A stretch of DNA of 64,000 nt, from the NCBI RefSeq assembly GCF_030848805.1, contig NC_092361.1, positions 744,001-808,000 of the forward strand, in the 5' to 3' direction. Under the pieces are notes generated by a model, which had not been told where the DNA came from, made no database searches, and saw only the letters and a program-made list of their open reading frames with translations. The position numbers and the translations under genes are program-made. This document shows, piece by piece, positions 13,368 to 26,253 of the stretch (position 1 is its first letter; each line of letters opens with the position of its first letter). Origin of the DNA: Temnothorax longispinosus. Lineage: Eukaryota > Arthropoda > Insecta > Hymenoptera > Formicidae.

Positions 13368-16300
13368 TACGTGAACACATGCGTGCGTGTCACGGTGCAA
13401 TATCGCGCAGGAGACGCGCCTCACATCTTCGAAAGCGCGAACTGCAATTTCGTCCGCGAGCAAAATCGTCCGGACACGAATGCACCGATGCGGCGTGGTG
13501 TAACACGCGGCGAAAAGAAATACAACGAAGAGAAAGAAGAAAGAATAAGTCTACGGGCGAAGATGTTCAAAGGATCTATAGTTCCATCTCGTCCACCGTA
13601 CACTTGCAAGATGAGAGATAAGGGATTGGTTTCGGCTTAACTGCGTTTTCCGCCTTAATCCATTAGCGCTCACGAAACGGTGCTGGCGCTGTGGCACGAT
13701 CACGCGAGCGGCCCGTCCCCGTCGCCATGAAATTGCCAAGTTGCGGAAGGGCTGCTGAAGTTTTTCGAGGAGTTTCGTATACGGAGAGGGCCACGCTTTT
13801 TGAAGAAAAGAATTCCACACTCCACGCCGACAAATTGAAAGTTTCGAGAACTTCTGAGATATTCGCAGTATTTTCTACCACGTTTACACAAAATGCTGCT
13901 CTCCAAATACAAGCCAATCGATAATATCACAGTTATTTTTTGTGCAAAAATATTGTAATTTTTATCGAAATATTTTGTTAAATTCTTTTTTAGTTATCCT
14001 TAATTATGGTCTACTTTTTAAATAGAGAGAAATGAATCCGACGATAAAATCAATCTTGCTTATTTCTGGTATAATTACCACAACTTTTAAATTTAATATT
14101 TTTATTGCATTTTATTAATTATACTGTTTAAGTGGATTGATGAAGTTTAAGCGGATTTTATTTTGCTGATTAATATTATATTTTATCGCAATATCTGATA
14201 TCAGCCACCGTCAAATAAATCCATGTTGTGAGATTTTTTTTCTATCGTGCCAGCTGTTGTATGCTGAAACAAATGACGTTACATCTCAATATACTGGAAA
14301 GAGTTCGATCAACGCTGAAAATTCTCCGTAAAAGCTGCAATTACGGGGTTTCTCGCAATTCCGTGATGCAGCGCGTATCGGATGATCGTCGGGCGAGTAA
14401 AGGCCGCGAACAGGTTTCCATCAGCGTCGGGCGCGATTATCCACACTTTCGTGTTGCAAGGTGATAACTCGCCGCCGCGCCGACCGTCACAATAAATCTT
14501 TCGCTTACAATGAAAATGGGCGCTATCGTCCACTATTAGCTAACGCCGTTCTATGATATTACATCTGTACTCTCGTACACATCGATAAAGATGTCAAGAT
14601 ACGAACCTCTCATTTATTTGCTTATGTTTCAAGCTGTGAATTTTTCAGACCCGCCTAAAAACGCACTTCTTTTTCTCGAGTATGTAATTTTTAAAGATTA
14701 TACAGAACTTTCAAATTTCGCCGCGTTTGGACATCAAATTACGGCGTGATAAAAATCAGCGACGCGCTGAAAGAATGGAGAGACGCGAGAATCTGAAGAA
14801 AAATGTATGAACGGTAATGAAGAAAGGGGAGCATAGCGTAGTAGTATTTTAATTAGACGCGTGTGCAAACCGGTGATTACCAATAACGATTGTCGCTGCG
14901 CCAAATGGATGTTTATGAATGCTATCCTAATGAAGCGCCATCGAGGGCGAGCGCGGGAGGAAGGAGGAGACGACGGAAGGGTCCGCCAACGTGATGATAC
15001 GTAGGGGGTGGTTGAGGATAGATGTGACATAGACCCTCAACGCCGAATAACTTCCTGGGTGATTAACTGCTGAATCACCAGGAACGTGAGCGAGGTTTCG
15101 AGTTAATTGCAACCCTCGTACTTCCTCTCTCTCTCTCTCCTTCTCTTTCCCCGCTCTCTTTCCATTGTCATGTTTAATTATTTCGACAGAGTTAATCGTG
15201 ATAAATCCATCGAACCTATATTTATCTTACCGAGGACTTTCTGGATAAATGTTCTTTTACTTTCCCTCTAATCTTGTTTTAAATATTGATTTAATTTTCT
15301 CAATTTCAGTATTGAATTTGACGCAAATGACTTTGTCTACACAAACCTTTTATTTTCTTAAACATTTCGTTAACATTTAAACATTTAAATAATTCGTTGA
15401 GAGAGAGAAACACTCTTTTCTTATTTTTTATATTTGTATCTATTTAATTACTTTTTATTTTGTCTTATTGGCTTCTTAACTTTATTACTTAGTTTTTTAT
15501 TGCCTTTTTCTTTGCCGTGTATAATCATGTACTATACGCAATGCTCTCAAGAGAACTTGGTTGGAATGTGCAGTAAATTTTGCTTCGTTCTAACTGTACC
15601 TTACCCTATTTCTCTTGCGCACTCCGTTTTCCTCGTATTGCGTAATTATGTAGACATTTTCGTTGCGTGCCATCGTTGCGGAGATCGGCGAGGAAAAAAA
15701 TATACTCGTAAACCGGCGACCGTAGCAACGGTACGAAATAGTAGCCGCCGCCGTTACCACGGAGAAATATGGACGACGGCTGTACAAGTATTTGCCGAAG
15801 GTTCTTAGTATAATTAAAGGGATACTGGGAAGCATTACGCAAGCGGGTATTTTTGAACCAGCAAATTAGCGCTTTTCGTGTTTGGTATGGTATGTAATCG
15901 TCGGGGAATATATTCGTTATAATTGCAGCTATAAAAGAAAATTATGCTAAATTATAACATTTATTGAATTAGTATTGTACCAGTATTCGACAAGTTCTGA
16001 CAAGTTTGTAGAATTTATATGTAAATTTATTCTATATATATAATATGTAATTTTAGAATTTTAAGTCTGCAAAAAATTTGAATTTATATTGAATATTGAA
16101 GGGATTTTTTAATATGCGTATTATATAAATGTCACTCTATCATATAACTGACATATAAATGATATATAGTATATATATATGACAATAAGGTATTTATAAT
16201 CTATTTCAGTATTTTCTGCAAAGGCTGAAAAATTAATTAGGTATACGATATTTTCTCAGTGAAGCATTAACTATTTTTCCTATTTCCTATTTTTGGTATT

Positions 16301-16674
16301 TCTATTTAATATTAAATAAAATAGCTCTACGGCAATACATAGGGAAAATCCTAAAAATTTCACATTTGTGAATTTTTGACTAATTAAAAATTTACAGTAT
16401 CTACTTAATTTTTCTAAATTCGATTTTATAACTTTAACTTTCTTTTTAGTTAAAATAATAACCTCATATCATTTTGTCCAATATATTTTAATTGTTATAC
16501 ATTTTTGATTTGGTTATATTTTAGTTATACATCGGCATTCTTTCAATGTATAAGTGATGTGCACAGATATATGAGAGAGGAACGTAAAACATTTTAGCAG
16601 ATTGCAGCTTTTAGCAAAAGTTCCATTTTTTATTATCTATAATACCCTGTAATTTTATTTTTTCTTGTTCATGA
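13368..16674. other. Noncoding stretch upstream of the second ratchet point
   Basis: CpG-rich blocks at 13370-13920, 14220-14560 and 14720-15120; AT-rich otherwise, especially 15860-16670. A short CT tract lies at 15125-15160. A 124-codon + strand frame (15434-15808) is hydrophobic only because its first part is T-rich. No element boundaries or RNA-like folds were seen. Confidence 0.6.
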
Positions 16675-16783
16675 CATAACTTTTTTTATTTTTCTTGTTG
16701 CAGGTAAGCGGACAAAACGCAAGTTTTGCGACGGAGAGACTCGCGGATGCGGATCCGTTCACCGTATATGAGGCCACGTAAGT
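16675..16783 (+). other. Candidate recursive splice site (ratchet point) 2 with RS-exon
   Basis: A branch-point-like CATAAC (16675-16680) is followed by a long T tract and CTTGTTGCAG ending at 16703. GTAAGC follows directly at 16704. A second, consensus donor GTAAGT lies at 16778-16783, so a 74-nt RS-exon (16704-16777) could be defined. Frame 1 of that exon is open for 24 codons, beginning VSGQNASFATER and ending FTVYEA; the other two frames have stops. It could therefore be an ordinary cassette exon that happens to start with GTAAGC. The length is not a multiple of three. This is the strongest of the three sites because acceptor and both donors are near consensus. Confidence 0.65.
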
Positions 16784-17951
16784 GAATTCCAAAGATTCGT
16801 ACCGCGGGACGCGGAAAGCTCAGCAGCCGGTCCGAGAAATCGTAAATCGTATCACAATAAAATGGCCGTACTCCCGGGTACCCTTTTGAGCACACTTCTG
16901 GCCAACGGCATCGCCGAACTATTGTGTTGCGCCAGCGAAATGAGCTCCCGCCGAGATTTACGGTCGCATCCTTTATGCCCCGCGAAACTGCGTCGAAGAT
17001 AGCGTTGCTCACGTTGCTTTCGTGACGAATAGCAATATCGCCGCCGAATCCTGTGATCCGCGATTAAAGTTTCCGCACCGGCGCCTGCTCGCGACAAATT
17101 TCATTCATTCGGCGGAGCTTTCTTATCTCCTTAAGTCACAATCTTTCAGAGAATTTTATGTATTCCTTTGTGGCGATACGACCAAGTGAGATTAAACTCA
17201 TTTCATAATCTCCGTAATAAATCAAAGTAATCACATTGCTGAATACATGTACATATATTCAATTTAATTTTGGAAAGGCAACATAGCGATTACAAATTAA
17301 TATTAATATTAATATGACCGTACGACGTAATATCTGAATGATCTCGTCGACATGTATGGAATAAAGCATAATTATTTGACAGAAATTATAATGAATATAG
17401 TATTCATTGTAATTTATAAAAATTCAAAAGTATTTTTTTAGATTTTTTTTAGACAGTACATTTTTGAAAATTTAAACGCAACGTTATTATAGCGTTCGTC
17501 GATGTCGATTTATTAATCCTATATGATGTAATAATGCATTATTAAATATGATGCCTTGCATATTATCATAAACAATCACCGGACAATAATTACGCCAGTG
17601 GTGTTATAATAGGAAAACTATCATCAGGCATTGACTTTCCAAACTTCCTATCCAGCTCGGTTTGAATTACACAGAATTATTCATTATCTAGCAACAAACA
17701 ACGCGTGTGAGGCACTAATAATAAATTTTAAGATAAATTAACCAATTATCTCCATTTTTGTGCCTCTCATCGCAACAATTATTTATTGATATTTGACAAT
17801 AATTATACTTTTTGCTCAACTATGCATATAATAATGTGCATTATATATAAAATAATGACACTATATAAATTACGAACGTGTTGAACGGACGATAAATGGA
17901 ATTGCGTTAAGTATTATACATTCAAAAAATAATATATATATTTTCTCGATT
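16784..17951. other. Noncoding stretch, no gene seen
   Basis: CpG-rich to about 17120, where two overlapping minus-strand frames (16686-17012 and 16852-17097) run antisense to the candidate RS-exon and look compositional. The rest is AT-rich with short AATATT and ATAT runs. Confidence 0.6.
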
Positions 17952-17999
17952 TTGTAAATGCAATTACTAACAATTAGTTGTTAGTAATTGCAATTACAA
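17952..17999. repeat. Near-perfect hairpin, 22-nt arms and 4-nt loop
   Basis: Arms 17952-17973 and 17978-17999 are complementary at 21 of 22 positions around the loop TTAG. The inner 13 bp (CAATTACTAACAA) are perfect. The stem is AT-rich and much shorter than a typical insect pre-miRNA, so a cruciform-prone palindrome or remnant of a tiny foldback is more likely than a microRNA gene. Confidence 0.8.
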
Positions 18000-19977
18000 A
18001 TCGTAAATTGCAAACAAATTGCAAAAACAAATGTACCTAACTAACAATTACTATAAATCTTTTTTTTTATTTTCCCTTAACATTTTATTTTCCCTTTCCA
18101 TGGAGTTTCGGAGTTCTGTTTTCCGAATGATTCAATTAAACCGTGACCCAGGTCCAAGCAGAGATTCTTGGAAGGTACCACTGCGAGAAACGCAGACAAA
18201 TCTCACGGAAATCCCGGGGCGTCTGTGAAACTAATCGGTCGCTCCGATCGGTCGTTGATGTTCTCGTTGGTCGGTGGTTTTTTGCGGGCAGCTGGTTATT
18301 TGTGCCAGTTAAATGGCTCCGCGATCGTCAGACGAAAGTGCGGCAGCAACGAAGCGTATTAATTTCTCACCGTCGCGGCCCTCGATTTATTTCCCGTTTC
18401 CGCGATCATCGTATCTGCCGATCCCCTTCTCTTTCTTTCGTCGCCCTTCGTTCGCCTCTCGTTTCGGGACCAAAACCACTCAATTGCATTCATCGACTTC
18501 TCGACGCGCAACGTACGCGGATAATACGCGCGGATATGCGCGTGGCGCGCGCGTTTATACGCGTCCGGCAGGAAATAATTGATGATACCGCGCTCGGCGC
18601 GGCGTGTCTTGCATCGCGCAACACGTCGTGGGACGGAAAAGCACCCGCGGCAGCGATTTATTATCGTCGGTTGTCGATAATCGACGCCGGCTGCATCGCG
18701 GTTCGCCGTTGCCGGGTACAACAGTGCGCTAGAATCCCGATTTTTTTACGGCCTATTGGCTCGTCGAACGCTTCATCTCGCGATATTCGGCGTTCCCGCC
18801 GCGTTATTAAATAATGATTCATGCCGGCACATGTCTGCCTTTTATATCACCAGTTGGGATCGTTATCGACATTGGAAGGCGCTCCGTGCTCGTCGAAAAT
18901 CACATTTTCGTATTTCCATGTTTTTTTTTGAAAATCATTTTCAATTCTTTGTTTGCAATGCAATGCGGTACATGCCAATGAAAATTTTTTTATAACCATT
19001 ATCATGGAGAAAGTGTATTATTATCCAACGTTTCATCTATATACTATAGCATCACAGTTTAATCTGTATTTAATAAAAATAATGAGCAGCTTTCCTTAGA
19101 ATTTCTGAAACATTTTACATAACATATGATATAATATTAATAAGATATTACACGAATGATTAGACGAATTAATTTAAAGAGAAAATCTTAATATTAAGTA
19201 AAAAATAAAAGTCTAACTAACAAGGAAGAGAGGTTTTAAAATTATTACACTCTTGGAAATCGACAAAGTCGGGAATACGTGGAGAATAGCCGTTTAATTA
19301 ATATTTATTATAACATTTTTTGTACGTTGATAATTCGTATAATCACGGCGGCATTACTTTTACTGCAATTAACAAAGGAGAGAATTTCTCTATAGAACCG
19401 CTTGAATCCGAGGATTAATTAATTTTTATATCGCGTATATGGACAATTATTATTACGCGAACTTGACATGAATTACTTCCGATAGTTCGATAAAGTTTCA
19501 ATCGAGAGCAATCGACCGTAACGATCGCTCGTGCCGCCAGGATGTAACCCTCGGACGACGAGAGCTGAAGTCCGAATCGCCGATGGATCGAGAGGACCAA
19601 GCAAGCGTTTCAATGCCACTCGAAGATGTTCTTTAATAGGTGTCCTCTCGAAGTGTCGTAAAATCTTTATCGCGAATTTTGCTCTTTCTTACGTTCCGGT
19701 AGTTTCCCCTTTCTCTCTTTCTTGGAGATCTTTGCCCGGTTGTCGGCTACCCGGTGAAGACAGCCCGTCGATATGAAGATGACGGACGCAACGGGGAGAA
19801 AATGAATTCAGCCGCACGAATCTATCGGGATCAGCTCCATATTTAATCACACATCACTCGGTCGACCGCCATTCCTGCCAAACTTTTAATATTCCGGATA
19901 TTGGAATCCAGATAAGGTTAATTAAAGATTAGGTCGGAAATCTCTGTCAGTCGCCTATCGGTTAATTCCCCGAGATT
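18000..19977. other. Noncoding stretch containing the longest open frame of the window
   Basis: CpG-rich at 18090-18900 and 19400-19970, AT-rich at 18900-19400. The 223-codon + strand frame at 18143-18814 is Arg/Ser-rich, has a 120-codon frame open on the opposite strand (18359-18721), and shows no domain, signal or repeat. I regard it as chance openness in GC-rich DNA. Confidence 0.55.
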
Positions 19978-20240
19978 GCTTTTTTATCACCGCGTTTTTT
20001 TCTATGAGATTCGACCAAGTTACAGAAATGTTTGATCTTAGTTTAATTATTCCCATTTCTTGACGTCATAATAGTTAGTCCAATGAACTTTACCCAAGTA
20101 CATCCGCATAGAATTTATGCAATTTTAAATACGGATTCTTACGAGTATTTCAACGATAAGAAATCGCTTTTTTATTACCGCGCCAAAAGAGCTCTTCAAC
20201 TTTTAGAAATCTTTATTAATCTTGGTTTAATTATTACCAT
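19978..20240. repeat. Diverged direct duplication, two copies of about 70-80 bp
   Basis: Copy 1 (about 19978-20055) and copy 2 (about 20166-20236) share two collinear blocks: GCTTTTTTATCACCGCG versus GCTTTTTTATTACCGCG, then AGAAAT followed by a matching GTTTAATTATTCCCAT versus GTTTAATTATTACCAT. The gap between blocks is 29 and 22 nt. Same orientation and similar spacing argue for an old local duplication; low complexity in part of the match lowers certainty. Confidence 0.5.
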
Positions 20241-22490
20241 GTTTTAATATCGTTGTTACTGTACAGTGAATTTTCATCTATATTTTTGTCCTATTTTTCC
20301 CTTTATCCAAATTCTATTTCATCACATAAGCGAATTTTACAGGAAAAATATATTATTTTATATTGCATATATTATTTGTAGATTTATATCCATATACAAC
20401 TTTATTCACGAACGATTGTTATGCTACAAACTTGTGCAATATATCTACGATTAATACTGTTATTGATAACTACTGTTCTATATATTACCATTACTTGATT
20501 ACAGAGGTTGATTTATGTGCATAAGATAAAATCTCAATAAGTATTTTCGAGCTGCTGGTAGGAAAGGATATCGTGAAAGAAGAGAAAGGAAGGGAACGTT
20601 GAAGAGGGAATTAAATCTAGTTCGACTGAATCTATTACGACTGCTACATGACTGAACGCAATTTTTGCGCGGCTTCTGAAAATCGTTCGTCAGACGACGT
20701 AACATGACTTTCGCCAATGGATTACCACGGAATTCCTTTGTGCAATCGCAATCACCGCTTTCAGCTTTCTCTCGTCCCTTTTTATTATCTCGCTCCCCCT
20801 TTTCGATAGTCACTCGTTATATCTTTTCTTCCACGGAGTTCGTTCCGCGGAAGCAGACCTTATTTCCTCAACGTTCAACGTCGCGTATAATTTTCCACGC
20901 GTCGGTGAGGAATCGATACTCGCTGGAATCCCTCCTTTATACCTTTTAATCCGAAGATTAACATAGACCCGCATAAATGACGAGGTTATCGACTGCAGGG
21001 CTTACGCAAACAAACGAGCAGTGAAAATGAGTATTGACAGGCTTGCGCGCTGCGAAAGATTATTAAATTCATCCGGGTTAACAAAACTGCGGCAATTTGT
21101 TAGTTAACTTTACAAACGATAATCGTTTACGTAACGCTACGTCCGATGATGTTAAGTTACGAGTGCACGAGTTCTATTAAACGCATTAACGAGCATACTG
21201 TAATTATCATGTGCGTCGAAATGAAGAATTTACGTTTCTTCCGTACTATTTTACGAATATTAAATCAAATTCACAATCTTTATTCGTCGTGATGAAACGA
21301 GTTCCAGCACCCGGCGACGCTGACTCTCAGCCAAAATTATGTCCAACGGGATTTCAGTGTCCGGATTGAAACAGAGAGATGGACATGTGCCATCTATGTG
21401 GATGGTGGTGCTCGACGCTATTCTATCGGTTCGCCTCGGTCTGCAGGAATCAATGAAAAATCCGCGCTTGAATGGCGACAATCGAGCGATGCCCGATCGG
21501 TCGCTTCGTCGTCGAAGGACGGGGCATTTTCCCTTTTTTCCTTTCTGAATGCAGTGCGGTCAGTCAGGATGATACTCTCCTCTCTCGAATAATGCGAAAA
21601 AGCGAACGGAAAGAACGAACAGCGTTCGCGCGCGTTTTTCAGTCGGTTTATGAAATCCGGGGGAGGTATCCAATTTGGCGGGGAATTCGCTCTAGGTGGC
21701 TCCGGCACTCGCTCGGCCACCACGATTCGCGTCCACGCGCTCTGCTGGAATGTGAAATGAGCCGGCGCACGACGGGGAATTAATTTGAATCCACGTATAC
21801 GCGTGAACTTCCGGCTTTGACGCGTGTGTCTGCCACACCGCGCCGCCGCGCCGGCCACGCATATCCTTTCAATTGCGTTTGCTCTGCTGGAAATCTTGTG
21901 TAAAAAATAGCAGAGGATTCAACGTAAATCGGGATTTATCAAGTCGCCTTGTAATTCGCCGATTAATTATGCGATGATGAAGTGGTTTCCGCGATATAAT
22001 ATAGATTGCAACGCGCGAATATAAATGCAATTAAGCGAGTAATTATACATATTAATATTAAATTAAATATTAAATATTAATATAGATACACACAAATATA
22101 ATCCGATATTATACAGACGCGTGAAATACAATATTAAATTATGGTCTAAGCATCTAATGCATTAAATTCTTACATAATTGAATATTATCGTATCATATAT
22201 TACATTAAACAATATAATATTAAATATTATATAATATATAGACAAAAGAGAACTACGTATATATCCTTATTTTTAATATTTAAAAAAATTTTTTTAGTAT
22301 AAACTTTAGGTATAACAATATTGTAATACTGCACGGTTTTGTATGTTAATAAGGAAGAGAGTTGCAGAATCTTATTTATCTGTCATGAAACATTGTTACT
22401 TAATTATGTTGTTTAATTATGAGCCTTGGCAGCCTTGAATAAAGTTGCACAATTGAATAAAGTTTGTCGTGTCGCCTTGCTACACAACAA
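20241..22490. other. Noncoding stretch, no gene seen
   Basis: AT-rich at 20241-20500 and 22000-22490, CpG-rich at 20550-21060 and 21270-22000. A 146-codon minus-strand frame (21418-21858) faces three + strand frames over the same bases and is unrecognised. No element termini were seen. Confidence 0.6.
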
Positions 22491-22510
22491 ACATATATAT
22501 ATATATATGT
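22491..22510. repeat. AT dinucleotide palindrome
   Basis: An (AT)n run bounded by AC and GT, giving a perfect 20-bp self-complementary sequence that can extrude as a cruciform. Short and probably only a microsatellite. Confidence 0.8.
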
Positions 22511-24000
22511 ATATCGTTTGTCGGCAAAATTTCGCGATAAGCTATAATCTGCGGTTTGAATAACTGCGATTTCGCACGAGTGCAAATAAACGGACGATGA
22601 TGGAATATAAACGACTGTCCGCCACTGTTATCGGCTACGATATTTTATAAATAACGTTCGATCAGTTTTACAAAAAAAAGGGGGAAAAATGTATTGTGCT
22701 AAGCGAACGCGCATGACAATGATTTATCACTGGAGATTTTGCGTGAAACACACTCTCTGAAAACTACATGTATGCAAGCAAATCTTTTCGATTAAACGCG
22801 TTCTATTCTGTGAGCAAATAATACATGGAAAATACTCGGTATAAGACTAAATACAGATTATTTTACGGTAAAGAATGGTCAATTGTGTTAATTTTTTAAG
22901 CGGTTTAAATCGTTTCAATATTTACGTTTACGGGTCCGAGATACCGGCTACTTAAACTTTAAATGTATGACGCTGTGGACGATAGGGTCGAGTCGTTCGC
23001 GAGTATCGAACTTTCGGAGTACGCAAAATATCCAGTTTTTGCACTTCATATTGCATGATGCAGCTTTATAGCTACACGAAGACAGTGTCTCACCTGTCAC
23101 GTTACGCGAGAAACAAATATGACTTTTGATATAATTTTGTGACACTCAAGATTCTTAAAGATTCGCAGAAAAGACGATAATAGTGTACCGAATATTTGCC
23201 TATTAATAATAATTTACTTAATAATTGAAAAAAAATGTTTGTTGCAATGTTTTTATCAATAAAGAGAGTTGTTTGAAACCCTTTAAACTCTTTAAAGTTA
23301 TAGAAGTACTTAATCTTAATGAGAAAATATGAAAAGTGCAAAATCTGGAGATTTTAACAGGAAATTATACAGGAAGAGATTGACTCCAAATACTTCAATA
23401 AATCTAGATGACAATGGCGGGATAGTAACGACAGAAAACACTCCGTATATATGAACGTTCCGGAAGTAATAATGGTGAAGTCGTGTCTCGTGCACGGAGG
23501 ATAGTCATTATACAGCGACATAAAGAAGCCGTGGGTACAATTCCGTTTGGCGCTTCTGCCCGAGCTTTTATCCGTAAATAATATTTCCGCACTTCCCGCG
23601 AGTTTAAGTTATTTCGTCGGCATATAACGGGCGCGTGTTCTCTTCTTGTGTATTATCTTCATAATTTTAAAAATTTCCGAGGCATGGAAATTATTCGGAA
23701 ATTATTATAATTATTCTTTAATTAATCTGAGGAAACAGAGAGACAAATACTTGCAAATAAAAATCATTATAATAAAGGACAACAATACTTACTTACTATA
23801 CCCACTGGTAATTAATATTAATATTTTATTACTGTTAAAATTTAACATCCACAAATGCAGTCATATTAAATACAATATTTTTTTCTGTAAAAGAGCTTCA
23901 CAGCGAATTTTTTTAGGGTTTGCTTGTCTTATTAACTCTTTGATTTATTTTTCTTAGAACATGGACATTTTCTTTTCGCAAAATTTTCGTAGCTTTTTCA
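22511..24000. other. Noncoding stretch, mostly AT-rich
   Basis: AT-rich with small CpG-rich patches at 22900-23100 and 23400-23650. Frames are short, Lys/Ile/Phe-rich and unrecognised. TCTCACCTG at 23088-23096 reads as a minus-strand CAG|GTGAGA junction but lacks a good pyrimidine tract. Confidence 0.6.
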
Positions 24001-26253
24001 AACAGTTTCTAATTTGTTAAAACAGTTTCGCACATCTCGGTAACTATCGAGCGCAACAACTTACATCGAGTCGCTCTCTTACGTCTCCGCTCTCTTGTCC
24101 CGCGCGCTGTGTCGTAATCCCGCGGAGAACCCTCGACGGATAAATGACTGCGTATAGCATCCATTCGGGAGCGTCGTAAAAATGTAAACCGACGTTATTT
24201 ATGCGACACACGTGGCACGCGGTGTGCGCAGCCAGCAGGACCGGCGCCGGCGTTGACCTCGTTTTAACGGGAGGCTACTTCCGCTTGCTGCGCGGCAGGC
24301 GCATTGTCTCGGTGCAGTGTTTTTTAAATTTTACAAATGAAACCGCGACGAGGAAGATCGACAATCCTTCCCGTTTCTCGTTCCTCTAACTTGGGTGGAG
24401 CGCAAGAAACGGATGGCACAGCGAAATTACGATACTGCTTGCCCCCGCTACATGAAAAGGCGATTCGAAAGCAGAAAGGTATATAACATAAATGTCACGT
24501 CGAAGTAAGAAGTATCGTTGAATGCTGATAATACGTTTAGATAAACGGAAAATCAGAATACAGAAATCTGGACTTTACGCTCCCTTTTCGCTCCCTTATT
24601 GAGTCATATGCGTACCTAACAACTATATACAGATTTCGAAGATTGAAGAGATGAAATTTTATGTTATGCTAAAATACACCTATTTCTTTCGGCATTTTTC
24701 ACATTTCTCGCATTCGCAAAATAAATAGGGCACATAGGTTGTAAACAATCGTAATAGTCGCGCTCGAGACGACATTATCTCTGCGGATTCGTCGACGTGG
24801 AGAATCGATGTGACGGTATATCGTCTTACGATAACACGCAGATATTCGCGATACACATGACGCACTTTCGCGTCAATGTCCATCGTAAAATCAGCATATA
24901 ACTTGCGCGTGCGTGCGCTTCCGACGCGCATATGCCACGTTGCGGATTTCACGTGGAATTTTATTACGCGACGCAGTTCGGCATTACGTGTTTATCGAGG
25001 GGACAGGGTGGGGTTTATGGGTCAGCTGTACCGGGGAAAAATGTCCGATTTCGGGACGGACTGTCGTCGCACTCGTCTTTGCGCGGCGTCGTAAAGACAA
25101 AACGACCGTGGGCTTATTTGTATCGAGCATCGACGACCAAACGGCGACGACGAAAGTTTACCCTGCGCCCGAACTTTCGTTGGGAAAATAGCATTCTCAA
25201 CGGCGAGCCGGGGCTTTGATGAAATTGAACGCCGAGGAGGATCCCCGTTTATTCGGCCAATTGCGCGCCGAGTGACGCGACAAAGAGGAACGGCGCCCGA
25301 AATGAACGCGATCGCTTTTTGGTGCGACCCGCCGTTCGCTGTGCCGTTCGTTAAAAAATTCGACCGAGGGAAGGTCGAATTTTCCAGCGGGAAATCTAAT
25401 TCGTGAATTCGTTTAGTTGATGGATAAAATTATTCGAACGGATCGCAAATTTTGGGTATGTAGAAACTTGTACAAAATTTTGGAATAATAGAAAATTTTG
25501 GACTTTGCGGATTTTGAACATAGAGAATGAAATATAAATATCTTACGATTTTGTTTACAAGTATCTTATAATAATTTCGGTATAATTGCGTTTCACTGGA
25601 CAGAAACTGCAGACGTAAAAACGTTCGAAATCTTTAGTGACCATTCCTTACTCGACGAGTTAACTGCGCGCTTTCGGAAAAGTTCTCTGCCGCGGGGGGA
25701 GAGAGAGAGACCAGTCAGATAAGTGGCCCCTAAACTGAGTATACGGCGAAATCCCGCAAGTACTGGCAGCGAAGTAAACATCAGTGAGTATATACGAATC
25801 CGGTTCGCCCGCTCTTTACTCCGCTGTGTTGGCTTTTCGGTGGATTTCTTCAGGGTCGATTCGGTCCATTTTGTTGACACTCGTCGGAACTCTAAACAGC
25901 TTCCGGCGGAAGTTTTTCGCAACCCCCCGGGGCGAGCATGGATCTTGAAACACCCTTTTGATGGATATTTAAGCCGTCGCGCGGAACAAGCGCTAAAGAA
26001 TCGCGCGCGGGCGCGCACCCTTCGCTGCGAATGCCCACGCGGGATTTCCCCTTAATCTTGCTCGACCATGCATTCGGAATTACCCCCATACCGTCAGTGT
26101 GTGTACGTCCGCGATAAATCTATCGCCCGGGACAAATCTTCCGCTCTCGTAATTCCGCAAGACGCGAATACGCACGACAGGATATGTCCCTCCAAACCGG
26201 AAGAACGGTGCTAATGCAAATTACTATACATCTATGGATACATAAGGGATATA
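24001..26253. other. Noncoding stretch, CpG-rich
   Basis: One of the longer CpG-rich blocks (24000-24480 and 24680-25400), then 25600-26230. Several frames of 60-141 codons overlap in two or three frames on both strands and none is recognised. A short GA run lies at 25695-25711. No promoter or splice architecture could be supported. Confidence 0.55.

Noticed and set aside
18143..18814. 223-codon + strand open frame, the longest in the window
   Set aside because: Arg/Ser-rich with no domain, and a 120-codon frame is open on the opposite strand; GC-rich DNA has few stop codons.
23088..23096. Minus-strand CAG|GTGAGA junction as a fourth ratchet point
   Set aside because: No continuous pyrimidine tract upstream on the minus strand, and on the opposite strand to the other three sites.
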